This document shows, one piece after another, positions 7,339 through 15,900 of a stretch of DNA of 64,000 nt. Below the pieces are notes generated by a model. It was not told the DNA's origin. It did no database searches and saw only the letters and a program-made list of their open reading frames with translations. The stretch lies in contig CAMACY010000001.1 in NCBI GenBank assembly GCA_945831585.1, forward strand, positions 34,369 through 98,368, read 5' to 3'. The first letter of the stretch is position 1, and each line of letters opens with the position of its first letter. This DNA comes from an uncultured bacterium. Its GTDB lineage: Bacteria > Verrucomicrobiota > Verrucomicrobiia > Verrucomicrobiales > Akkermansiaceae. The position numbers were made by a program, and so were the translations under genes.

Positions 7339-8769
7339 TTACTCGGCGCTGAGCCGCAGCACGGGGAGACCCTCCACGGCGTCGTGCCAGGCTTGGGTGG
7401 GGATGGTGTAGAGCAGCCAGGCGCGCGGCTCTCCCTCGGCGGTCTCGGGTTCTTCTTCCACGCGCTCGACGCTGACCTCGCAGTCGGGTTGCCCGAGGAT
7501 GTCGGGCATCACGGTGTCGATTTCCGCTGCGGGCAGCCAAAGCTCCAGCGCATCGCCCTCCGGCACGTCGCGCGGCAGGTACACGAAGAGCTCATCCCAC
7601 ACCGCCACGAGGTACATCCCCGCGGGCATGTCCACTTCCTCGACGGGGTGGGCGCCGTAGACGGCGGCGCCGTTCACCTGCATCCAGTTGCCGAGGCGGC
7701 GAAATACGTCCGCCACACCCTCGGGCACGGAGCCGTCGCCGCGCGGGTTGATGTTGAGCAACAGATTGCCCCCCTTGCCCACGCATTCTTCCAGCGCGGC
7801 AATCACCTCGGCGGGGCTCTTGAGGGTGACGTCGAAGCGGTTGTAGCCCCAGTTGCGCCCCACGGTCATGCAGCTTTCCCAGTCCGCATCCTGCAAGTCC
7901 TCGCTCGGGATGCGCTGCTCGGGGGTCAGGAAGTCGCCGTAGTCACCCTGCGCGGCGGCGGCATCTCCCCCGGCCTGCAAGGCGTGGTAGGCAAACAGGC
8001 GGTTGTTCATCACGAGCTCCGGCTGCTTCTCTCGGCAGAGCCGCACCAGCCCCTCGGCATCCCAGGCGGGTCCCTGCATCTCCCCCGACGAGTAGTCCCA
8101 CCACAGGATATCCACCTGGCCATAGTGCGTCAGCAGCTCATCCACCTGGCGGCGCAGGTAGCGGCGGTATTTCTCTTGGTTGCGGGGGATGCCCGCTGCC
8201 TCCAGCCATTTTTTTTGCCCGGCGGGGTAGGGTAAATCACCGGGGATGCTGTAGTCGTAGTCCGGCTGGTGCCAGTCGATGACGCTGTGGTAGAAGCCCA
8301 CGCGCAACCCGTTGGCGCGGCAGGCATCGGCAAACTCGCGCACCACATCGCGCCCCGTGAGCTTCTGCGCGTTGAACTCCGTGGTCTCCGTCGCAAACAG
8401 GGCAAAGCCATCGTGGTGCTTGGTGGTCAGCACGGCGTAGCGGCAGCCCGCCGCCGCCGCCAGTCGTGCCCACTGCTCGGCGCAGCCCTCCGCAGGCTGA
8501 AAGAGGGGGGCGGCTCCCTGCGCGTACTGCTCCGAGTCCATCTGCAGGTTGTTCTGCGCCCATTCCGCACCGCAGGCTTTGTCGCCGAAGAGCCCGCCGA
8601 GCCCGGAGTAGAGCCCGTAGTGGATGAACATGCCCAGATGCGCCTCGCGCCACCAGGTCATGGGATCCGGGTTCTCCTGCGGCGCGGCCTGCGCGAAATC
8701 CGCCTCCGTCAGCGCGGCGGACAGCAGCTCGCAGCCCAACAGCATGGCTGTCAACACTCGGCGTATCAT
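7339..8769 (-). CDS. Secreted alpha-L-fucosidase, GH29 family
   Basis: This enzyme removes alpha-linked fucose from glycans, in the gut typically from mucins and other host glycoproteins. The 476-residue protein begins with a signal peptide (about residues 1-20). GH29 landmarks are WWREAHLGMFIHYGLYS (34-55 region), LTTKHHDGFALF (114-125), DWHQPDYDY (165-173), and QVDILWWDYSS with Asp225 as the likely nucleophile. The segment GGNLLLNINPRGDGSVP closes the barrel. The C-terminal about 100 residues form the usual small beta domain. Its promoter ends 6 bases before the ATG. It is the downstream member of a minus-strand block of three secreted proteins. Exact linkage preference cannot be read from sequence. 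Confidence 0.9.
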   Translation of the reverse strand: MIRRVLTAMLLGCELLSAALTEADFAQAAPQENPDPMTWWREAHLGMFIHYGLYSGLGGLFGDKACGAEWAQNNLQMDSEQYAQGAAPLFQPAEGCAEQWARLAAAAGCRYAVLTTKHHDGFALFATETTEFNAQKLTGRDVVREFADACRANGLRVGFYHSVIDWHQPDYDYSIPGDLPYPAGQKKWLEAAGIPRNQEKYRRYLRRQVDELLTHYGQVDILWWDYSSGEMQGPAWDAEGLVRLCREKQPELVMNNRLFAYHALQAGGDAAAAQGDYGDFLTPEQRIPSEDLQDADWESCMTVGRNWGYNRFDVTLKSPAEVIAALEECVGKGGNLLLNINPRGDGSVPEGVADVFRRLGNWMQVNGAAVYGAHPVEEVDMPAGMYLVAVWDELFVYLPRDVPEGDALELWLPAAEIDTVMPDILGQPDCEVSVERVEEEPETAEGEPRAWLLYTIPTQAWHDAVEGLPVLRLSAE

Positions 8770-8775
8770 GCAAGC

Positions 8776-8804
8776 ATCCTAGCAAAAGCTCCGCGTCCTG
8801 ACAA
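8776..8804 (-). promoter_or_regulatory. Fucosidase promoter, probably leaderless
   Basis: On the minus strand: TTGTCA, 17 bases, TAGGAT (8781-8776), then 6 bases to the ATG at 8769. Confidence 0.65.
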
Positions 8805-8817
8805 GCTCGGATTTTCC

Positions 8818-11800
8818 TCAGCCCCGGCGGCGGCGGCGCAGCGCCAGGACGGCCAGCGCCGCGAGGCTCAGGCTCGCCGTGGCGGGCTCCGGCACGGACA
8901 AGCCCGTCATCTTCAGCGAATTCCCCGTCCACACCAAGCGCGATTCCTCCTGCACCCAATCGCCTGTGAAGTAATCACGCGCTGCCCATTCCCTTACCTC
9001 GGAGGTGTAGCTCACCCCGCCGAGCACCAACGCCGATACATCCGTGAACAGCGTCAGCTCGTCCAGCTCTCGCAGCGCGGACGACACCCCCGTCAGGACA
9101 ACGTTCACGGCGCTCTCGCTCAGCGTCAGGGTATGCCCCGACAGCGACACGGCACTGTCCGTGAGCGACACCGTCACTGCTGTCGCTTCTGCCAGCGACA
9201 GGGCGGCATCCACCACCGCAGGGGTGTATTCCTCCAGCGTGTCCGACACAACGCTGTAGGCTCCCTGCACCACCACAGAGCCTGCCTCCAGATGCGCGCC
9301 CGAAGCCAGGGTCAAATCGCCCACGCTCAGAGCGCTCGTCGCGAAGCTCAGCGTGCCGGCCTCCACGGCGACCGAGCCGTCAAAGGCGCTCATGTCGCCC
9401 GTGAAGCGCTGCGTGCCGCTGCCCATCTTGTACAGATCCACGCCATTCAGCACCGCGCCCGCAAAGGAGTGCGTATCCGCCGTATCAATGCTCAGCTCAT
9501 GCCGGTACTCATCATTCGTCACGCAGGCTTTCCAGGTCCGGCTCGTATTGCCACCCGAATCGTAGGCTCCGTTGTACACATAGGTGGCGGCCGCGTCCGA
9601 ATCCAAGCCCGCCACACTCACATCGCCGCGCAGACCGAGACCGGCCTTGCGGTGCTCGCCGAGGCTCAGCTCCATCGACACCGTGCCCAGCTCCCCGTTC
9701 GCCAGCTCCAGCGCCTGCACCCCGAAATAGCCGGAGGTGGAAGATGTGGAGCCCACCGCAGCCATCCGCACATCGCCCCTAAAAGCCGACGCATCCGTCA
9801 CCTCGACCACGGAAGCCATCAAGTATGAATCGTTCTCAACACGCAAGGTTCCGGCACCGCTGAGCTGCGCAATCGTCGTCCGCATCGAACGCCCGATGTA
9901 ACCCTGAACATGGCTCACGCCCAGCGTACTCTCGCCCGAAACGCTCAGCTCTCCGATATGCTGCAATCCATCCACGGGATTCCCAGACGGCCAATACGCG
10001 CCGTCCGACCAATTGTATATCGTCTGATAATGACCACCGGCCAATTCCAGCTTCTCCACCGACAAGGTGACCCTGTTGTTCTTATCAGCCCCCAGTCTGG
10101 GGTTGGTATACACCGTCAGGCTGCCGCCCGACACCAGCACATCGTTCGCAAAAGCGCTGCTCAGCGCCGTGCGCTCTGCGCTGCCGATGGTCGCCGTGCC
10201 CAGTACCTCCAGCCGATTGCCGCCCAGCACGTCATTCTGCCCGGCAAAGCTCAGGTTTGCGCCCTCCGCCACGCGCACCGTGCCCGAGCCCGTCAGCGCC
10301 TGCGTCAGCGAGCCCGAGCCCTCCAGCACCAGCGTCCCTTGCACAGCGAACTGAGCGCTGTGCGCCCCCGCCACCTGCACCGAGGCCTGTGTCTCTGCCC
10401 CCACCGTCAACGTTCCTGTGAACGCCGCGCTGTCGGACAGGCGGAAATCCGCTCCCCCGAGCAACGCCACCTGCCCCGCACCCTCCAGATGCGCCAACTC
10501 CGCCGCCTGCGTCGCGGTGAGCCGCAGCGTGTGCCCCGCCCCCACCGTCAGCGTACCGCCCAAGCTGCCCACACTCGCCACCTCCACGGTGAGCGCCCCT
10601 TCCCCGCTCAGCTGCAGCGCGGAATCTTCTCCCATGAACAGCGCGCTCCACTGCTGACTCGCCCCACTCAGCGACAAGGTCGCCCCCGTTCCCAGCTCCA
10701 CCGCGCAGGAGGAGCCGAAGGACACAGAGCTCGCCAGCGAGCTCCCCGCCGCCAGCGTCAGATGCTCAAACGCCGCATCCGACCCCGAAAATGCCTCATA
10801 CCCTGCCACCGTCACCCAGCCCATCGACACCGTGCCCGACAACGCCAACGCCGCCGGAGCCTCCGCCGTACCGCCCTCCAGGCGCACCGAGGAACCCGCT
10901 GCCAAATCGCGGCTCTCCGTGCCATGGCTGAGCTGCGAGCCCGTTTCGGTCGCCGTCCAGGTGCCGCCGCCTGTCCAGGTCGGCGTTGCCTGATACACCA
11001 GCGTGATGGTCTCGCCGCTCAGCGTCAGGGTGCCGCTGTAGCTGTGCAGGGCACTGAACAATGCATCGTCGGCTCCGCGGAAGAGCACATAGCTGCTGCC
11101 GTCCGTGCCGTTGAGAGCCTCCAGACCCACGCCCCCCGACAGGTTCAGCGTTCCCGTGCTCAGCGTCAGGCACACATCCGCATTCCCCACCCCGGTCAAA
11201 TCAAAGCGGAACAGAGAGCCCGCCGCCAGTGTCAGCTCCGTCGCCGACAACGTATTGCCGCTGCCGCTCACGCTGATGACGCCGGCGCTTGTCATGCTAT
11301 CTGTTGCCCTCAATACGGCTCCGTCGCACAGCCCCAGCACCGCGCCCATCGCCAGCTGCACCTCACCGAACTCCACGCGAACGCCCTCCGCGCTCAGTGT
11401 ACCGCCCTGCACATCCAGCGCCCCGCCGGTGGTTGCCAGCTGCAGATGCGCCGTCCCCGCACCCGCCTTCGTGAGCGTCCCCGCCACCGTCAAGCCTTCG
11501 CTCCCCGTCTTCGGTGTCAAGGTGTACTCCAGCGTGCTGTTCTCCACCCGCATGTTCGGCACCGAGACATCCGCCGCCAGCGTCACCTCCCCCGAGCTCG
11601 CCGCATCCGTGAAGGCCACATCGCGCCCCGCCTCATACCACGAGGCATACACCGTTCCCCCGGCCTCCACGCCCCAGCCCGTGCCGGAGGGCAATACATC
11701 CACCGTCGCCGCGCCCGCATCAGCGGGGTTCCACTCGGTCTTCTCCCCCGTCCACTGCAGCGCCTTCGTATCGTACTGCCGCCGCGCCTCGACCAGCGCC

Positions 11801-12732
11801 TCCGGGGTGTTCATATACTCCACCACGTCAATGTACCAATCGCTCGCCGAGGCATAGGTCCACGCCGTCGTGAGCTCCTTATCCGTGTAGAGCATCAGTT
11901 TCCCGTCCTTCTCGCCCACAAAAAGCTCAAAAATCTCGTATTGTTCATCATCCGAGTTAGTCACGTACAGCGATGTCAGCATCCCATTCTCATCCTCCTC
12001 GTAGCCGTACAGGGTCAGCGCATGCCCGCCCGGAGCTGCCGAGATGCCCAATTCCACCAGGGTTCCCTGCCTCGAGAGCGCCCCCCGCACCGACTCCGAA
12101 AACTGCATCAGCGTGACCGCCCCGTTCTCCCAATAAGTTTGGTGAAAGGCGTCAACTCCGGCAAACCAATCCCGATAAAAGCCCCCTGTATTCGTTTCAA
12201 ACAAATTCTCCTTCAGCGCGTTCCCGCGAAAATACCAATCAAAGGCAAACGCACCGTTCCCCCCCTCATTCGCCGTGTGGTCGTAAAAATACTTGCCCAC
12301 GTTCAGGGAGAGCGTCCCGCCAAGTCCCGAGACATGCTGCTTATCATAGGCATAGCCGTAGGGGGTGCCCGGCGTTGACGAGAAGATACCGTAGTAGGTC
12401 TGCCAATACTGGATGCAGTTGCTCGCCACCTGATACCAGCAGGTATTCGCATCGTTCTGCAAATGTTGCGTGATGGCGCTCGTTGTTTCCCCATCCTGCA
12501 GATAGGACTTCCACTCCCCCATGAACGAAGCTCCCTGAGACTGATACTGAGTCCGGAAGTACTGACTCATGTCTGAAGAGTTGTCCCGGAAGTAATAGCC
12601 CTTTCCGCTGTCGAAAAAGCGTTCCGAGGACGCGACATTGTTCACATCAACACCTTCCACGATCACCGCATCTGCCGAAGCGGCAGCGAGTAGCGACAAC
12701 AACACAAGGAGAGAGCGAGAGGAAATTTTCAT
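8818..12732 (-). CDS. IdeS/Mac-like cysteine protease domain fused to a beta-strand stalk and PEP-CTERM anchor
   Basis: This is a 1304-residue surface protein. Residues 1-22 are a signal peptide. Residues about 30-330 resemble IdeS/Mac (peptidase family C66), the streptococcal enzyme that cuts the IgG hinge. The active Cys is at 98 in NTCWYQVASNCIQYW (IdeS LLCGAATAGNMLHWW). His is at 237 in GGHALTLYG (IdeS NHVINLWG). The acidic site is YVTNSDD at 256-262 (IdeS YVTDSD). The His-to-acid spacing is 22 residues in both. Asn259 replaces IdeS Asp284, and Asp261 matches Asp286. No Lys lies 10 residues before the Cys, where IdeS has Lys84. Residues about 340-1270 are Gly/Thr/Ser-rich beta-strand repeats with autotransporter-type signatures (TKAGAGT, KMGSGTQRFTG). 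The end is VPEPATASLSL, a hydrophobic stretch and RRRRR, a PEP-CTERM signal for exosortase. Immunoglobulin as substrate is inferred. Confidence 0.8.
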   Translation of the reverse strand: MKISSRSLLVLLSLLAAASADAVIVEGVDVNNVASSERFFDSGKGYYFRDNSSDMSQYFRTQYQSQGASFMGEWKSYLQDGETTSAITQHLQNDANTCWYQVASNCIQYWQTYYGIFSSTPGTPYGYAYDKQHVSGLGGTLSLNVGKYFYDHTANEGGNGAFAFDWYFRGNALKENLFETNTGGFYRDWFAGVDAFHQTYWENGAVTLMQFSESVRGALSRQGTLVELGISAAPGGHALTLYGYEEDENGMLTSLYVTNSDDEQYEIFELFVGEKDGKLMLYTDKELTTAWTYASASDWYIDVVEYMNTPEALVEARRQYDTKALQWTGEKTEWNPADAGAATVDVLPSGTGWGVEAGGTVYASWYEAGRDVAFTDAASSGEVTLAADVSVPNMRVENSTLEYTLTPKTGSEGLTVAGTLTKAGAGTAHLQLATTGGALDVQGGTLSAEGVRVEFGEVQLAMGAVLGLCDGAVLRATDSMTSAGVISVSGSGNTLSATELTLAAGSLFRFDLTGVGNADVCLTLSTGTLNLSGGVGLEALNGTDGSSYVLFRGADDALFSALHSYSGTLTLSGETITLVYQATPTWTGGGTWTATETGSQLSHGTESRDLAAGSSVRLEGGTAEAPAALALSGTVSMGWVTVAGYEAFSGSDAAFEHLTLAAGSSLASSVSFGSSCAVELGTGATLSLSGASQQWSALFMGEDSALQLSGEGALTVEVASVGSLGGTLTVGAGHTLRLTATQAAELAHLEGAGQVALLGGADFRLSDSAAFTGTLTVGAETQASVQVAGAHSAQFAVQGTLVLEGSGSLTQALTGSGTVRVAEGANLSFAGQNDVLGGNRLEVLGTATIGSAERTALSSAFANDVLVSGGSLTVYTNPRLGADKNNRVTLSVEKLELAGGHYQTIYNWSDGAYWPSGNPVDGLQHIGELSVSGESTLGVSHVQGYIGRSMRTTIAQLSGAGTLRVENDSYLMASVVEVTDASAFRGDVRMAAVGSTSSTSGYFGVQALELANGELGTVSMELSLGEHRKAGLGLRGDVSVAGLDSDAAATYVYNGAYDSGGNTSRTWKACVTNDEYRHELSIDTADTHSFAGAVLNGVDLYKMGSGTQRFTGDMSAFDGSVAVEAGTLSFATSALSVGDLTLASGAHLEAGSVVVQGAYSVVSDTLEEYTPAVVDAALSLAEATAVTVSLTDSAVSLSGHTLTLSESAVNVVLTGVSSALRELDELTLFTDVSALVLGGVSYTSEVREWAARDYFTGDWVQEESRLVWTGNSLKMTGLSVPEPATASLSLAALAVLALRRRRRG

Positions 12733-12754
12733 AGCAAGGGAATCTGCACTCTCT

Positions 12755-12783
12755 ATGCTAACAGGATCTTCCCCAAGATTCAA
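12755..12783 (-). promoter_or_regulatory. Promoter of the IdeS-like gene
   Basis: On the minus strand: TTGAAT (12783-12778), 17 bases, TAGCAT (12760-12755), with the ATG 22 bases downstream at 12732. It supports this start over the in-frame one at 12783, which would overlap the -35 box. Confidence 0.55.
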
Positions 12784-12872
12784 TCAAATTCCACCGTCCC
12801 GCTGCACACGTGTCCCCAAAATTTCCGGGCCGGGTAGACGAATAGTCCGGAACTTACGACAGGCAGAACGAC

Positions 12873-12908
12873 AAAAAGCGGTCGGGATACCGCAGGCATC
12901 CCGACCGC
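12873..12908 (-). terminator. Terminator of the autotransporter gene
   Basis: An 11-bp perfect stem (GCGGTCGGGAT / ATCCCGACCGC) with a 9-base loop is followed on the minus strand by CTTTTTG. It separates the autotransporter transcript from the IdeS-like gene, which has its own promoter. Confidence 0.85.
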
Positions 12909-12931
12909 GCCAAGCTCCGGAGCTAAAGAGC

Positions 12932-15900
12932 TCAGAAATTCACGCGATAACCGAGCGTGGCGTTCACATTCGTGTAGTCCGCGCGCAGCTCCACCGAGGC
13001 ATCGGCAAAGAGGTTGCCGCCCTCGTCGCCCACGGGCACCGTCAGCCCTGCGCCGAGCTCGCAGCCAATGGCGCCGCTCTCCGCGCTCTTCACGCTGTGC
13101 GTCGGCAGCTCCGTGCCCGCCAGGGCAACCTTTGTTTCGCCCTCGCGGTCGCCCGCGTCTGCCTTGAGCAGCGCGCGCATCTCCAGGATGGACGAGCGGT
13201 TGTACACGCTCTCGCCCACCACAGCCTGCAAGCGCGCACCCAGCCCGAAGCTCACGCGCGTCAGCTCCGTGTCGTCCACTTGCAGCGCCACCGTGCTGCC
13301 GCTCTCCGTGTAGCCCTTGAGCGTGCTGTGCGTCACCGCCACGTTGAAGACGGGTTGCAGGCAGGTGGTCGCCTCCTCGTCCAGCGCGAACACATAGCCC
13401 ACCTCGTAGAGCGCGCCCAGCATGCTGCCGTCCGAATCGCCCTCGACCTTGGCGCCGTTGACCGTGCGCTCCAGGCTCGTGTCTGCCAAACCGGCGGTCG
13501 CCACGAAGGTGTGCGTCCAGCGGTGCTTGGCATAGCGAGCAAAGGCCGTCAGGTAGTAGGTGTTCAGGTCGCCCGTGGCGTGGTCGGCTCCCTTGGAGTC
13601 GAAGTTGCCGTAGAGCGCGCTGAAGGCCAGGCCGCAGGTGAAGCTCGGCGTGCAGTCCACGTCGAAGCCCACGGTGCCGCCCCAGCTGCTGAGCTTGTAG
13701 CCCGGCATGCTGCCGTCGCTGTTGAGCTCGCGGTAGTCGCCCTCGGCGTTGAGCCAGGCGTTGAAGTAGGGCATGTCCTCGTTGACCACGCACTGGTTGA
13801 CACCCATGGTGGTGGTGCGGTTGCGGATGGACTCCAGGCGGCTCTCCACCGTACCGGCCAGCGCCGCGCCCATGGCCGCAGCGGAAGCGCCGGAGAAGGC
13901 TTCGCTCAGGCGGGCGGCGGCGGCGCTGTCACCCGTTGCCACGCAGGCATCGAGCGCGTCGAGCAGCTTGGCCAGGTCGCTGTCGGGGGCGGTGGCCTGC
14001 GCCTGCGGGTTGCCGTAGAGCAGCACCTCGTCGGCCATGGCGATGCCCGTGGCACCGTTGCCGCTGCCTGCGAGCTTGTCGCTGTAGTAGGAGCGGTTGC
14101 GCTCGGCCGTCAGCACGCCGTCGTTATCGACGGTCGCGTTGCCGAAGTATTTACCGAGCGTGCCGAGCAGTTGTGTCGTTACATTCGTAGCGGTGCTGTC
14201 GTCCCCACCCAGCTTGATGGTCAGCTTGTCATCCGGGGAGAGGTCCAGCGTCGAAGCCTCGGTGTCGAGCACCACTTTCGTGCCGTGGAGCGCCAGCTTG
14301 TTGCCGCTTACCAGCGTGATGGTCTCGCCGTTCGTGATTTGATTGATTTGATCTCGATCCAACGGCAACGTGGCTGCCAGCACGCCGCCATTCATAGACG
14401 AAGCACCGTCCAGCGTCAGCGTGCCCTCACCCAGGGAGACGATGGTCTTGTTGCCCGTGTGCATCGTCAGCTTGAGACCCTCGGCGCGCAGGGTGCCCGT
14501 GTAAGCATCCTCGGTGGTGATGGTGATGACATCCGTGGTATCGCCCTTGAGCGCCAGGGAGCCGCTGCCGCTCACCCCGTTAAGCGTGAGCCGCGTCAGT
14601 TCCGCCCCGGAGGCATCCTGCCCGCTGAGGTCAATCTCCTGCGTGCCGTTGACGTCCACATGCCGCACATTGTCGAGGATGTTCTCGCTCACCAGCTTGC
14701 CGCCATCCGTCACGACGAGTCCGGCGCGCGTGGTCGCGTTGCCGATGGTCCAGGTGGACTCCCGCTCCGTCTGCTGCCGCAGAATCAGGTTGCGCTCCTC
14801 CGCAGGCGCTGCATTGCGCAGCGCAAAGGTGGTGGCTCCGCCGGAGACAATCTCCGCCAGACGCCCGCTCTTGAGGATCTCCTGCATCTGAGTCTCGTCC
14901 AGTTGCAGCTCGGCGGCCAGATCCGCCACATTCACCAGCGCATAGCGCTGAGTGTCCTCGACATCGGCAGCGGCGAGCACCGCTGTCAGCAACTCATTGC
15001 TCAGCGAGAGCGTGATGTCAGCGCCCGGCGTCAGACTCGCCAGCTTGCCGCCCTGCACCAGCGCACCCTGCGCCGAATCCAGCTTCGTGATGGTGATGCT
15101 GTCCGTCTTGAGTGTGGCGTTATCTCCCAAGGCGATGGAGCCGCCCTGCGCGATGCTCAGGCTGCCCTCGTTGCTGAGGTCGCCGTCCACGCTCAAGTTG
15201 CCGCCCTGCGCGATGCTCAGGCTGCCCTCGTTGCTGAGGTTGCCCTGTACGCTCAGGCTGCCGCCGTCGCCGATGCTCAGGCTGCCGCCGTCGCCGATGC
15301 TGCCGCCCTGTTCCACCTGCGTCGCATTCTCGATGCTCAGACCACTGCCTGCAATGACGGTCAGCGAGCCCGAAGCGTCGATGCTATCGCCCGTGAACTC
15401 ATAGTTCTCATTGTCGGAGGGGCGTCCGCTGATGGTGATATTCTTGACGCTCACATCACCGTCCACGGCCACGGTGCCCGAGCCGTCGCCGGCGAAGATG
15501 ACATCCGTGTTCTCGTCCGTCGTCGTGTCATCCCAAGTGTTGCCGTTGTCAAACTCATCGCCGGTTTTGCCGCCCCAGACCTTGCCGTAGAGGGTGCTGC
15601 CCGTCAGGACGAGTTGCGTGCCGTTCGCTTGCCACTCCAGCGTGTAGAGGTAGAGGTTGTCCTTGCCGCCGCGCAGCTCGAAGCCCGTGTCCGTCGCCGT
15701 GCCGCCCGCCAGGGTGACGAGGTCGGAGGCGGTGCCGAGCGTCATCAGGGTCCAGTTGGCAATGCTGCCCGCATCTCCGGCCAGCGCGTTGTTGATGTCC
15801 AGGGCCAGCGCCGTGCCGCCCACCGAGCCCACGTTCACGGAGGAGCCCACGCTCGCCAGTGTCAGCGAGCCGCTGAGGGAGAGTGCGCCCGTGGTGCTCA

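Noticed and set aside
9910..12378. Plus-strand open frame of 822 codons
   Set aside because: Antisense shadow of the IdeS-like protein; Arg/Gln/His-rich and without a start signal.
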